A DNA stretch of 64,000 bases. Origin: DATFVA01 sp963743325. Its GTDB lineage: Bacteria > Bacteroidota > Ignavibacteria > Ignavibacteriales > Ignavibacteriaceae. The position numbers and the translations under genes are program-made. Of this stretch, positions 53,056 through 62,771 are shown piece by piece. The stretch lies in assembly GCA_963743325.1 (NCBI GenBank), contig CAVUOZ010000002.1:1-64000 (forward strand), in the 5' to 3' direction. The notes beneath the pieces were generated by a model, which saw only the letters and a program-made list of their open reading frames with translations, ran no database searches and was not told where the DNA came from. Position 1 is the first letter of the stretch. The number at the start of each line of letters is the position of its first letter.

Positions 53056-54063
53056 TTATTTCATGAGAATCATCTTTTTCGCTGTTCTGAAGAGAGTATT
53101 ACCTTTTATTGATTCAGCCTCAATCTGATATATGTATATTCCAGAAGCAAGATTTTCTGCATTAAAGGTTGTACTATGTTCACCTGCAGATACTTTATCA
53201 TTTGCCAGTTCTTTTACTTTTTCTCCCAGACTATTATAAACAGATATTTTCACATTACTTTCTGAGGGTAGACTATAATTAATCTTCGTTGAAGGATTAA
53301 ATGGATTCGGATAGTTTTGTGAAACTCTGAATGATTGCGGAATATCTGCGTTATCTTTAACAGCTGTAGTACCCGATCCAACCCAAACTGCTCCGCTGAT
53401 GGTTCCGTCGTTACCGTTGACTGTCTGATCGGCAGTTGTAGGTCCCGTCCCTTCGTCAAACCTCCAGGATCCGACCAACCCCGGCTCATCTCCATTTAAC
53501 GATTGATTCATTGTTGATTGAATTTCAGAGTCAGTACGAGCAACATTCCAGATACTCATTTCATCTATAATTCCTTTAAATGGCGCTATAAAATCGAACC
53601 GGTCCGGGTTGTGACCTATATAAAATATTCCGGAAGAGTTATTAACAGGGCTGCTTACACTTTTAAGTGTATCCAGCACGCCATTGACATACAGCTTCGC
53701 CACCGATCCATCATAAGTGGCAGCAATATGTGTATACTGATGTAGAGGTACGATTGAAGATGTCACAAGGGATACCCCGCCAAATACATTGAACAAATAA
53801 AATGATACATGCCCTCCTGAATAAACCAATTGTCTGTCCTCCTGAAAATTCACCCATTTATTAAAAATAAATCCGGTTAGTCCCGTATCGGGTTTTATCC
53901 AGACTTCATATGTGACTGCTGAATCAATATCGAATACAGATGAATTCCCAAAACTGACATAATCATTCACTCCGTCAAATTGAAGAGCACTCCCGCTTAC
54001 CTGTGCGAACAAACTCCCACAAAAAAGAAATACTAAATACAAAAGCATTGAAGCATTTTTCAT
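53056..54063 (-). CDS. LamG-domain T9SS secreted protein
   Basis: 335 residues. Signal peptide KNASMLLYLVFLFCGSLFAQ, then a laminin-G/concanavalin-like jelly-roll (~25-215): LQFDGVNDYVSFGNSSVFDI, YEVWIKPDTGLTGFIFNKW, HIAATYDGSVAKLYVNG, FKGIIDEMSIWNVARTDSEI and LVGSWRFDEGTG. The T9SS tail is VSQNYPNPFNPSTKINYSLP to AKKMILMK. Such proteins bind glycans or cell-surface ligands outside the cell. GAGG precedes the start, and a 14-bp tandem repeat lies ~190 bases upstream. Its tail is very like the neighbouring broken FG-GAP gene, suggesting tandem duplication of the sorting domain. Confidence 0.9.
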   Translation of the reverse strand: MKNASMLLYLVFLFCGSLFAQVSGSALQFDGVNDYVSFGNSSVFDIDSAVTYEVWIKPDTGLTGFIFNKWVNFQEDRQLVYSGGHVSFYLFNVFGGVSLVTSSIVPLHQYTHIAATYDGSVAKLYVNGVLDTLKSVSSPVNNSSGIFYIGHNPDRFDFIAPFKGIIDEMSIWNVARTDSEIQSTMNQSLNGDEPGLVGSWRFDEGTGPTTADQTVNGNDGTISGAVWVGSGTTAVKDNADIPQSFRVSQNYPNPFNPSTKINYSLPSESNVKISVYNSLGEKVKELANDKVSAGEHSTTFNAENLASGIYIYQIEAESIKGNTLFRTAKKMILMK

Positions 54064-54371
54064 GTAAACCTCATTTAGTTATAATTGTTTTATATAACAC
54101 CGCCGGCGGCTATAGATCTGACATAAGATTATTACTATCCCGCCTTTTTAAATATTGCGGATATAATCCTGATAAAAATTCTGAAAATTTTCTCCGGTGA
54201 TTCTATTAAATAAAAACAGATATCACAACTACATAAAGATGCAGGGAAAGATGGATGATGGTTGATGGATGATGGTTGATGGATGATGGTTGATGGATGA
54301 GGGTTGAGGGATGATGTAAAAAGAAAAGTGATTTTATCTGCGGGCTGAGAATTGAAGACTGCCGGATACTT
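54064..54371. other. Intergenic region with a 14-bp tandem repeat
   Basis: Apart from the tandem repeat at 54253-54316, I see no gene or clear hairpin. It lies upstream of the LamG gene and downstream of the response regulator. Confidence 0.5.
54253..54316. repeat. 14-bp tandem repeat, 4.6 copies
   Basis: Unit GGATGATGGTTGAT: three exact copies (54253-54294), a fourth with two T-to-G changes, and a partial fifth. The unit is G-rich on the plus strand and has no open frame. Slippage could change its length. Confidence 0.9.
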
Positions 54372-55001
54372 CTATATCTCTCCCTTTAGTGATTTGCTTA
54401 TCACTTCGGATTTTGAATTAACGTGGAGCTTGCGGTAAATATTCCTTATATGAAACCGGACTGTATCAATAGAAATTTCGATTTTATCTGCAATTAATTT
54501 ATAACTTAACCCATCGACTAAAGCATTTACAATTTCGTTTTCTTTTTTTGTCAAACCGGATTTATATCCCTCTGATTTTTCAGAATTAAAATACTCAATA
54601 ACTTTTCTTGCAATTTCCGGCGACATAGGGGAACCGCCGCTGTCCAGAATCTCAATTGATCTTTTTATTTCTTCAAGCGGAGTATTTTTTAACAGGTACC
54701 CTGAGGCACCAGCACAGAGTGAGCTGAATATCCTTGAAGGATCATTGTACACAGTAAGCATAATTACATTAATATCAGGGTATTCTTTTCTTAATATTTT
54801 TATTCCGTTTATTCCTGAGATACCTGGCAAGCCTATATCTACTAATGCGATATCAACAGGACCATTTTTAGAAAGTGCAGGAAGAAAGTTTTCAAAGCTG
54901 TCTCCTGCAATATCACAAACAAAATTATCCTGAGAGTTAAGATATTTCCGGATCCCTTCCCGGATAATTTCATCATCTTCTATAATTCCGATTCTTATCA
55001 T
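54372..55001 (-). CDS. NarL/FixJ-type response regulator
   Basis: 209 residues. Receiver domain (1-120): acidic pair in GIIEDDEII, phospho-Asp D55 in DIALVDIGLPG, Thr in VIMLTVY and Lys in LLKNTP. LuxR-type HTH (~145-205): GLTKKENEIVNALVDGLSYK and ISIDTVRFHIRNIYRKLHV. It should bind DNA as a phospho-dimer. It lies ~55 bases after the sensor kinase gene on the same strand and is its obvious partner. Targets are unknown; the divergent CHAT gene or nearby T9SS genes are candidates. Confidence 0.93.
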   Translation of the reverse strand: MIRIGIIEDDEIIREGIRKYLNSQDNFVCDIAGDSFENFLPALSKNGPVDIALVDIGLPGISGINGIKILRKEYPDINVIMLTVYNDPSRIFSSLCAGASGYLLKNTPLEEIKRSIEILDSGGSPMSPEIARKVIEYFNSEKSEGYKSGLTKKENEIVNALVDGLSYKLIADKIEISIDTVRFHIRNIYRKLHVNSKSEVISKSLKGEI

Positions 55002-55056
55002 TATTAATGCTAATTAAATAGGCTTTATAATTAAACTGCATAAAGATGCAGGTATT

Positions 55057-58000
55057 TTACAGCTTTTCTCCTGTATAAACGATTTTAAATCCATCCTCAT
55101 TAATGAATTCTATTTTGCCCCCGATTCTATCCGCTCTCATTTGCATATTTCTCAATCCGTGTCCTGTCAATTTCCGGATAGACAGGGTTGACCCGGGATC
55201 GTAAATAATCATTTGACAAAATTTTTCTTCATTTTTTAATATGATCTTAATCTCTTTCGAGTTTGAATATTTTACGGCATTATTTATCGCCTCCTTGAAA
55301 ATAAGATACACATTCTGCCGGACATCGACCTTTAATTTCTTCTGGAGATCGAGGTTTTTAGTTTCAAATACAGCCTGGATATTTTTCAAAGAGAACAGCG
55401 AGAACGCGAAATCTTTCATATGGTTAAGTAGATTTTCAATTGAATCATTCCTTGAATCTATTGACCAGACTACATCACTCATCGAAGAGATAATCTCACG
55501 GCTCATATTACCTATTCTACTCAATCCAGCACGATTTTCTTCAGGATCGATATTGGAATTAAGCAATTCACTCTCCAAAGATATACGTGTTAATGCTGAT
55601 CCAATATCATCATGAAGATCGGATGCAATTTTTATTCTTAATCTCTCTATCTCGAGAAATCTTTTTAAACGAAACCGGTAAATAAAATATAAGCTCCACG
55701 TAATAATCAAAATTACGAAACCTCTGAACCACCAGGTTTCCCAGAATGGAGGGTGAATAATGACAGCTATGCTGGTTTCTCCGTTATTCCATTTCCCGTC
55801 GCTGTTTGTTGCCTTTACGTGGAAAATATAATCACCAGGATCAAGATTTGTATAGGTTGCATAATGTCTCGTTCCGCTTCTTATCCAGTCCTTATCAAAT
55901 CCCTCCATCCAGTAAGCATACTGATTCATTTCAGGCGCATTGTAATCAAGGGATGAAAATTGAAATGAGAATACATTCTGATCGTACGACAAATTTATCT
56001 CTTTTGAATTTTGAATAGACGTTATTAAAGGTGAACCGCGTTCAACTTTAACAACCTGATTAAAAATCTGAAATTCTGTTAGAACTACAGGCGGTTTATA
56101 TTTTGATTGATATATACTATCCGGGTAGAATATATTCAGTCCGTTAACACTTCCTATAATTATTTTCCCATCAGTTGTTTTACAGGATGAATTGGGATTA
56201 AATTCATTACTTTGCAGACCATCGGATATGGTATAATTATCAAGATTACCGGCAGAAGGATCAAATTCGATTAATCCTTTATTGGTTGTAATCCATAGAT
56301 GGCCATCTCTGTCTTCTTCAATACTATTTATTGTATTTGTATTAAAATCCTGCCGCAGTAAATACCTTTCGATTTTTACACTCGGTTTAGTGTTTTTAGT
56401 ATAATTATTATCAATAATAAATTTATTAAGCCCGTCTGTTGTACCGATCCAAAGGATTGTTTTATCCTTATCCTTATTGTACTCATATTCATGGATTGAG
56501 AGAATATTATTATTGCTTAGACAGTTCTTAGTCCCGCCATCACTTAACCACTTGTAAAACGTCCCCCCATCTGAAGGATTATATAAATTCAAACCTCCCC
56601 CGTATGTTCCCAACCAGATTCTTCCCTGATTATCTTCGTCTATTACCCAGATATCATCATAACTGATGCTTTGGGGGTTTTCACTTTCATGATGCCACCT
56701 GGTTATTTGCCCTGACTCAGGATTAAGACAGTTAAGACCAACACCCCAGAGACCAATCCAAACGTTTCCTTTTTCATCCTGTAATAATGATCGCACGTAT
56801 GAATTTCCGATATCTGAAGAGTCTCTCCAGTTTCCGTTCCATTTTCTGATTTTATGAGTATTTAATTCTAGCTGTTCGAGTCCCTGTCCATAAGTCCCTA
56901 TCCATAGATCATCATTTTTACCGGGAGCCAAAGACCATATATTCTGATTTAAGAATTGTGAAACCCCCGTTAGTTCATAATTTTGCAAAATATTTTTAAT
57001 TGCATATAGACCCTGGGATGATCCGATCCAGACAGTTTGGTCAGGAGTCTGACATAATCCCTGAATATTTAAGTTAAAGAATTTTCCAAGGTTAGTGCTT
57101 TCATATTTATGGGTAACCTTTAAATTGAATTTATCTTTTTGTTTTGCATAATAATCTATGCCCTTTTGCCCGGCAATCCATATTACTCCCGATCTATCGG
57201 ACAGGACGTTATTAATAAGATTATTATTAATGCTGTACTGATTATCCGGATTATTCACCCACCTCTTAAAAGAAATAAAGCGAATCAAATCTCCTTTTCC
57301 TTTCTTTTCCGGTCGGCCTGGAGTCGGACTTTTCGGTAGTTCAACCCGTAACAATCCTTCATAAGTTCCAAGCCATAAATATTTATGATTTCCGTTAAAA
57401 TCCTCACAAATGGAACTTATGCTCCGGCTGAATTGCTCCGGATTATTCTCATCAGGAATTACCTGTCTGATAATCTTAGTCTTTATGTTCAGATAAGCCA
57501 GACCGTTATAGGTTCCAATCCAGATATTATCAGAATCTGTAGGTGACTGGAACACTCTCCAGATAATATTATCGGGAATTGAATTAATATCAGCCTGATC
57601 ATGAAAGAAACAATGGGAAGGATGGCCGGGAGATTTATTAAAAAGACACAATCCATTGTAAGTTCCGATCCATAGATTACCATGATAATCTTCAAATATT
57701 GTCGTCACATATTTATTACTGAGGGAAGATAAATTGCCGGGTTCATTATTCCAGTTAATTATTGAACCTGACGTTTTATCAAATCTATAAAGACCGCCTT
57801 TATAGGTACCAATCCAGAAAATATCCGACTTGTCCTGGTATATACATGTTATACTGTTACCTCTGACAGAATTTGTACTATCTATTTTGTAGTGAGCAAA
57901 GGTTTCTGTTGAAGGGTCAAAGCAGTTTAAAATACCGTCCTGTGTACCCACCCATATGTTCCCTTTTTCGTCCTCAAACAATGACCAGATATCATTATCC

Positions 58001-58260
58001 GAAAGTGAACCCGTATCAATTATGTTATGACGAAATATTCTAAAGTTATAGCCATCAAAACGATTCAATCCATCCTGGGTACCGAACCACAGAAAACCTG
58101 TATGATCTTCGATCATGCAATTAACAACACTTTGTGATAATCCGTCTTCAACATTATAATGTTTGAACCTTATTTGCTGCGGCATACTGATGCTCAGTGA
58201 AAGCGGAATAAGCAACAATATAATTTTAAGGGTGAAAACCCTGCAGACTGGAATACTCAT
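55057..58260 (-). CDS. Two-component sensor kinase with regulator-propeller domain
   Basis: 1067 residues. Signal anchor near the N-terminus (LKIILLLIPLSLSISMPQQ), then ~12 Reg_prop blades (residues ~30-720; repeated DHTGFLWFGTQDGLNRFDGY-type units), a Y_Y_Y domain (~730-805; SYDQNVFSFQFSSLDYNAPE, YATYTNLDPGDYIFHVKATN), one TM helix (~810-828), a HisKA_3 dimerisation domain with H883 in ASDLHDDIGSALTRISLES, and a HATPase (NAVKYSNSKEIKI, GHGLRNMQMRADRIGG). This is the hybrid-sensor layout of Bacteroidota but without receiver or AraC parts; output goes to the separate NarL regulator downstream. The propeller likely senses an extracellular ligand, perhaps a glycan. Confidence 0.92.
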   Translation of the reverse strand: MSIPVCRVFTLKIILLLIPLSLSISMPQQIRFKHYNVEDGLSQSVVNCMIEDHTGFLWFGTQDGLNRFDGYNFRIFRHNIIDTGSLSDNDIWSLFEDEKGNIWVGTQDGILNCFDPSTETFAHYKIDSTNSVRGNSITCIYQDKSDIFWIGTYKGGLYRFDKTSGSIINWNNEPGNLSSLSNKYVTTIFEDYHGNLWIGTYNGLCLFNKSPGHPSHCFFHDQADINSIPDNIIWRVFQSPTDSDNIWIGTYNGLAYLNIKTKIIRQVIPDENNPEQFSRSISSICEDFNGNHKYLWLGTYEGLLRVELPKSPTPGRPEKKGKGDLIRFISFKRWVNNPDNQYSINNNLINNVLSDRSGVIWIAGQKGIDYYAKQKDKFNLKVTHKYESTNLGKFFNLNIQGLCQTPDQTVWIGSSQGLYAIKNILQNYELTGVSQFLNQNIWSLAPGKNDDLWIGTYGQGLEQLELNTHKIRKWNGNWRDSSDIGNSYVRSLLQDEKGNVWIGLWGVGLNCLNPESGQITRWHHESENPQSISYDDIWVIDEDNQGRIWLGTYGGGLNLYNPSDGGTFYKWLSDGGTKNCLSNNNILSIHEYEYNKDKDKTILWIGTTDGLNKFIIDNNYTKNTKPSVKIERYLLRQDFNTNTINSIEEDRDGHLWITTNKGLIEFDPSAGNLDNYTISDGLQSNEFNPNSSCKTTDGKIIIGSVNGLNIFYPDSIYQSKYKPPVVLTEFQIFNQVVKVERGSPLITSIQNSKEINLSYDQNVFSFQFSSLDYNAPEMNQYAYWMEGFDKDWIRSGTRHYATYTNLDPGDYIFHVKATNSDGKWNNGETSIAVIIHPPFWETWWFRGFVILIITWSLYFIYRFRLKRFLEIERLRIKIASDLHDDIGSALTRISLESELLNSNIDPEENRAGLSRIGNMSREIISSMSDVVWSIDSRNDSIENLLNHMKDFAFSLFSLKNIQAVFETKNLDLQKKLKVDVRQNVYLIFKEAINNAVKYSNSKEIKIILKNEEKFCQMIIYDPGSTLSIRKLTGHGLRNMQMRADRIGGKIEFINEDGFKIVYTGEKL

Positions 58261-58741
58261 ACTACTAGTTATTAGCCGGAATTGTTAATTAATCTTTATA
58301 ATAACTGAATCAGCCAGTTATTATTGTTAATGAAAAGGTCTTGGAAACAGCAGGAAGATAGTTTTTTATTAATCTTCAGTCAACAATGATTTGTAAAGTG
58401 AGATTAAGGAAGCCACTATCTGCTGTTTCCTGTAAAATTACTCTCCATGAGCATTAAATGTGATAATATTGTTTATACCCGGAATCCTTTTTATCAAAAT
58501 AATTCATTCATATTCAGGTAATCTGATTATAATTGCCGGAAGGGATTAAAAATCCCCGCCCTCTTTTAATAATTATTACTTAATTTAATGAATAAATTAA
58601 AGTATCATTATGATTGGGTCCCCGGCTTAAATTTATATGTAGACAAGAGATTAAATTATTGTTGAAAGTGATATTTAGAAAAATCAGATAAAATCCCCAT
58701 AATGAAAAAGGCGACTTCTCTTGACTGTTAGGCACGATCGA
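58261..58741. other. Divergent intergenic region with a long-range inverted repeat
   Basis: Region between the sensor kinase and CHAT genes. It holds an imperfect inverted repeat: GGAAACAGCAG-gaag-ATAGT (58343-58362) against ACTATCTGCTGTTTCC (58415-58430), loop ~52 nt. The rest is AT-rich with no gene seen. Confidence 0.6.
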
Positions 58742-61576
58742 ATGAAAAAATATCATGTGCTTACTATAATTATTCCGGTAATATTAATATTTACCGGATC
58801 AGAATTATTTTCGATGGACCGCCCGGACTCACTCGACGCAGAAAAACTCTATAAGAAAGGCGATGACTTCTGGCGGGATGCACAATATGACAGTTCGAAC
58901 ATATACTATGAGAAAGCATCTTTAATTTTTGAAAAAGATAAGAACTGGAAGAGTTATATAGATTGTCAAAAAAATATGGGTATGAATTACAGGTACCTTG
59001 GAAGTTATTCCCAGGCTTTCACGCATCTTGACAGCGGCCTCGATGCCGTCAATAATTTAAATGAGAATCGGGATTCCATTCGTGCAGAAGTTTATAACAG
59101 CATTGGTTCAATTTATTATGAAAAAAGGAATTATGATAAAGCTTTTAAGTATTACAGGGATATGCTGGAAACAAATGAAAGAATTTTCGGAACTGAGCAT
59201 ATTAACACCGGTAAGGGATATCAAAATGTCGGTTTAATATTCTACCGTACAGGTGATTATGATAAAGCCATTCAATATTTTGAAAAAGCAATTTCAATCT
59301 GGGATTCCACACTAAGCGGGGACAATCCTCTTCTGGCAAACTGCTATACAAATTTGTCACAGGTTTATCTCCTTAAAGAAGAATATTCCAGATCAATTGA
59401 ATATAATGAAATGGCTCTTAAAATATGGGTGGATAAATTAGGTGAAGGTCATCCTTTTATGGCAGCAGGTTATATAAATCTGGCTTCAACATATAGTTTA
59501 TCCGGTAACTATAACAAGGCACTGGAGTACTTATTCAAAGCAGTTCAGATACGAAAGGATCTTGGTGGAGAGGAATCGCGCGACATGGCTTACTGTTATA
59601 CACAAATAGCTGAGATATTTCTAAAAATGGACAACCTGAATAACGGCAAATATTTTTTGGACAAATCGATTGCTATCTATAAAAAAATCGATTCTTCAAA
59701 TCCCGGTCTTACGGAAACCTACACATTTGCTGGGAATCTGCAGAGGAAAAAATCCAAATTTAAAACTGCGGAAGCTTATTATGATTCTGCCCTGCATACT
59801 GCATGGCCGGATTATGATCTGAAAGAAAGCATTGCGGATGATCCAGATAAAATACCCTACGGGAAAGAACTGTTATCGGCATTGATCGAACAGGGAAATA
59901 CTTATAATGCTGAAGCGGAAAAATCATCTGCTTATTTAATGCTGGAAAATGCACTTAATTCATATACTCTTGCTTCTGCTGTAATAGAAAAACTTAAAGC
60001 TGATTATGGAATAGAAGAATCGGAATTAATGATTACAGAACGATCTTATGAAGTAAATAAAAATGCTGTACTTACTGCGATTAAATTATATAATCAGACA
60101 AAGAATCCGGACTTTATTGAATCGGCCTTTCAGTTTACGGAACGGAATAAAGCTGGAATCCTGGATGAAGCTATTGCCGAATCAGAAGCCGGAAATTTTG
60201 CAGGGATCCCCGATAGTCTGATTGGCGAAGAAAAAGAACTCCAGGCTGATCTTTTTTTATACGGAACAAAGCTGAAGGAAGCCCGGGAATTAAATAACAA
60301 GAAAGCAATGGACAGTAATAGACTTCTGCTGTCTGAGAGCCGGCGTAAATATGATGATCTGTTAAAGTCTATGGAGAAGAATTTTTCCTCTTATTATAAA
60401 TTAAAACATCCCGGGCAGCTTTCCTTCACAAATGAAATCAGGAAATTACTCCCTGAAGATGCTGCTGTAGTTGAATATTTTACAGGCGATACGACAGTTA
60501 CAATATTTGTTCTCACTAAAAACTCTGTGGATGCTGTCATAGTTAATTGTGATTCGCAATTCTTCACTGAGGTTAGAAAATTCAGGATTTCTTTGCAGAA
60601 ATTGAATTACGTGAATTATCTGGCTTCTGCTTCAGATTTATATTCGAAACTGATAGAACCGGCAAAAAGCTTTCTGAAGGATAAAGTCCGGCTTTATATT
60701 ATCCCGGATTACCTCTTTTCCTACCTGCCGTTTGAAGCCTTGCTGACAAAACGTCCCCCAACTCCTTTTAACGGTCAGTTTATTCACCTTCCTTATCTGA
60801 TTAATGAATATAATATAAGCTATCATTATTCTGCTAAGTTATTAAGCGAGGCTCTGCTTAAGAAAGATAATTCCCGGATGTCATTTGCTGGTTTCGCCCC
60901 TGTCTTTTCTGATGATAAAATAGATATAAATCAAATTGCATCCGTCATTGATACTAATCTAATCAACTATAACCCGCTGAGACCAATCAGTATTTCAGGG
61001 AAAAAATATGCATCACTACCTGAAACAGAGACAGAAGTAAAATCTATCAGTGAATTATTCCGTGAATACGATTACCGGTCTGATATATATATTGATAAAG
61101 CTTCAACCCTGAGTGAAGTGGAGTCGGACAAAATGAAAGGTTACAAATTCATTCAGCTGGCAACGCATGGTTTTCTTAACGAAGAACATCCCGGACTTTC
61201 AGGACTCGTTTTTCACAATTCCGGAGATTCTGCAGACGATGGAATTCTCCATGCCGGGGAAATTTATAAAATGAATCTAAATGCCGATCTGCTTGTACTC
61301 AGTGCCTGTGAAAGCGGTCTTGGCAAAGTGGTTAAGGGCGATGGTATTTTGGCTTTAGTACGAAGTTTTCTGTACACGGGGGCTAACAATATTGTTGTTT
61401 CACTCTGGCAGGCTGCGGGAAAATCAACTTCAGTTTTGATGACGAATTTCTATAAGAATATTCTCGAGGGGATGGATTATTCATCTGCACTAAGAAAAGC
61501 TAAACTTGATATGATTCAGGAGGGACAATATTCATATCCTCTCGATTGGAGCCCTTTTGTTCTTATCGGCCGATAA
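58742..61576 (+). CDS. TPR-CHAT domain protein (caspase-like peptidase)
   Basis: 944 residues from the ATG at 58742; an earlier TTG at 58721 is less likely. A signal-like hydrophobic span (VLTIIIPVILIFTGSELFS) suggests export or membrane anchoring. Residues ~35-340 hold seven or more TPRs (YNSIGSIYYEKRNYDKAFKY, YQNVGLIFYRTGDYDKAIQY). Residues ~640-944 are a CHAT caspase-like domain with H809 (LATHGFLNEEH) and C856 (LSACESGLG), then GDGILALVRSFLYTGA and WSPFVLIG. In other bacteria TPR-CHAT proteases cleave partner proteins after an upstream trigger, including gasdermin-like and craspase targets. No such partner is apparent here; the zf-HC2 membrane protein on the opposite strand is the nearest candidate. 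Confidence 0.93.
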   Translation: MKKYHVLTIIIPVILIFTGSELFSMDRPDSLDAEKLYKKGDDFWRDAQYDSSNIYYEKASLIFEKDKNWKSYIDCQKNMGMNYRYLGSYSQAFTHLDSGLDAVNNLNENRDSIRAEVYNSIGSIYYEKRNYDKAFKYYRDMLETNERIFGTEHINTGKGYQNVGLIFYRTGDYDKAIQYFEKAISIWDSTLSGDNPLLANCYTNLSQVYLLKEEYSRSIEYNEMALKIWVDKLGEGHPFMAAGYINLASTYSLSGNYNKALEYLFKAVQIRKDLGGEESRDMAYCYTQIAEIFLKMDNLNNGKYFLDKSIAIYKKIDSSNPGLTETYTFAGNLQRKKSKFKTAEAYYDSALHTAWPDYDLKESIADDPDKIPYGKELLSALIEQGNTYNAEAEKSSAYLMLENALNSYTLASAVIEKLKADYGIEESELMITERSYEVNKNAVLTAIKLYNQTKNPDFIESAFQFTERNKAGILDEAIAESEAGNFAGIPDSLIGEEKELQADLFLYGTKLKEARELNNKKAMDSNRLLLSESRRKYDDLLKSMEKNFSSYYKLKHPGQLSFTNEIRKLLPEDAAVVEYFTGDTTVTIFVLTKNSVDAVIVNCDSQFFTEVRKFRISLQKLNYVNYLASASDLYSKLIEPAKSFLKDKVRLYIIPDYLFSYLPFEALLTKRPPTPFNGQFIHLPYLINEYNISYHYSAKLLSEALLKKDNSRMSFAGFAPVFSDDKIDINQIASVIDTNLINYNPLRPISISGKKYASLPETETEVKSISELFREYDYRSDIYIDKASTLSEVESDKMKGYKFIQLATHGFLNEEHPGLSGLVFHNSGDSADDGILHAGEIYKMNLNADLLVLSACESGLGKVVKGDGILALVRSFLYTGANNIVVSLWQAAGKSTSVLMTNFYKNILEGMDYSSALRKAKLDMIQEGQYSYPLDWSPFVLIGR

Positions 61577-61577
61577 T

Positions 61578-62642
61578 TCACCGAATGATAAATTTACCCA
61601 TTGCTTCGATACTATCAGAGGATTCAAGCTTCCAGTAATAAAGAGCCGGATTGAGTTTTGTATCTATAGTAAGTTCTTTCCCATTTATTAATTTTTCATA
61701 AACAGGAATATTCCGGTTAGTCAGAACAACAAATCTGAGAGTGACATTCTTCCTTGCTGTCATCCACTCAAATCTTACCGGCATTTTAACTTCGGCACCA
61801 ACGGAAGGAGAAATAATTTCAACTTTTGAATTATTACCTTTATTTCTGCTGATATAGTTTTCAAGTCCGTTATTTGCAGCAAAATAATCTGTTTCAACAG
61901 CCGGGGATTGCGGATTGACGGTTTCTCCGGTGTCCGGCACAGTTGTTCCGGAAGACGTTTTATCAGATTTATTAAGTAGTTTTTGACCAGGTGTAAGATC
62001 TGTAGTTACACTATCCGGTTCATTCAGATTCAGTACCCTCTCCCCTGACCGTAATGTATAGTAAATAAACAGTATGACTGCAATAATAGCCAGTGCGGAT
62101 GCAGCATACCAATAAAATTTTATGCCTCTTCCATCTCCCTTTAATTTATTTATGGCCGGGATAACAGCAGGGGCACTCAGCGACAGAAGTTCAAATGATT
62201 CAAGTTTCGTCAGATCATTTTCACAATGTATAATGTACATTGTGTCGGTATCTATAGAAAGAATGCGGAGTATATTTTTTGAATCAACATTCAGCGCGGC
62301 TCTCTCACTCTTCGACCAGGAAGGAAGCGACAGGAACCTTAAGTTATAATCGGAATGACTCAGCCTTGTCAGCTCTACTTCCACGAGACTGTCTTCACTG
62401 CTGAATAATGCAGTCTCATCTTCAGTATCCCCGGACTGCCTGAAAAGGTGTACTACATTTTTCTTCCCGCTTTGTTCGAGGTCTTCATCAAAAACACGAT
62501 TAAAAGTATCACTGCACTGTCTACATTCTGCCAGATGATTTGAAATAAAAAGTTTTTCTTCATCACTTAACAGATCAGGCAGATTAATGTAGTTTGTTAT
62601 CGATTCTAAAGACAGATGATTTTTGGTCCCGTTCAGATCCAT
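61578..62642 (-). CDS. zf-HC2 anti-sigma-like membrane protein
   Basis: 354 residues. An N-terminal zinc-binding H36-x3-C40-x2-C43 (SNHLAECRQC) matches zf-HC2 anti-sigma factors. A TM helix (~175-195, YAASALAIIAVILFIYYTL) separates it from a periplasmic part: a Pro/Thr-rich linker (~200-265) and a fibronectin-like domain (~270-354, SPSVGAEVKMPVRFEWMTA, LYYWKLESSDSIEAMGKF). The usual ECF sigma partner is not in the window. The gene ends 1 base from the CHAT gene stop on the other strand, an unusually tight convergent arrangement. GGAG lies upstream of the ATG. Confidence 0.85.
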   Translation of the reverse strand: MDLNGTKNHLSLESITNYINLPDLLSDEEKLFISNHLAECRQCSDTFNRVFDEDLEQSGKKNVVHLFRQSGDTEDETALFSSEDSLVEVELTRLSHSDYNLRFLSLPSWSKSERAALNVDSKNILRILSIDTDTMYIIHCENDLTKLESFELLSLSAPAVIPAINKLKGDGRGIKFYWYAASALAIIAVILFIYYTLRSGERVLNLNEPDSVTTDLTPGQKLLNKSDKTSSGTTVPDTGETVNPQSPAVETDYFAANNGLENYISRNKGNNSKVEIISPSVGAEVKMPVRFEWMTARKNVTLRFVVLTNRNIPVYEKLINGKELTIDTKLNPALYYWKLESSDSIEAMGKFIIR

Positions 62643-62736
62643 CGACTGTTCTCCGGTTGAGGATGGTTGCGTGAAATTTAAGAACTGTCTGCGAAAAAAG
62701 AAACTGACAATTGCACCATTGAAGGTCTAAAAAATT

Positions 62737-62757
62737 CCGCCTCCTGTTAAGAGGCGG
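62737..62757 (-). terminator. Terminator after the Yip1-family gene
   Basis: Stem CCGCCTC / GAGGCGG with a 7-nt loop and, on the minus strand, a T tract after the stem. It sits downstream of the minus-strand gene ending at 62772 and before the zf-HC2 gene on the same strand, so the latter has its own promoter. Confidence 0.85.
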
Positions 62758-62771
62758 ATCGGTTTTATTTT

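Noticed and set aside
54253..54316. CRISPR-like direct repeats
   Set aside because: Units are contiguous 14-mers with no spacers; it is a simple tandem repeat and no cas genes are present.
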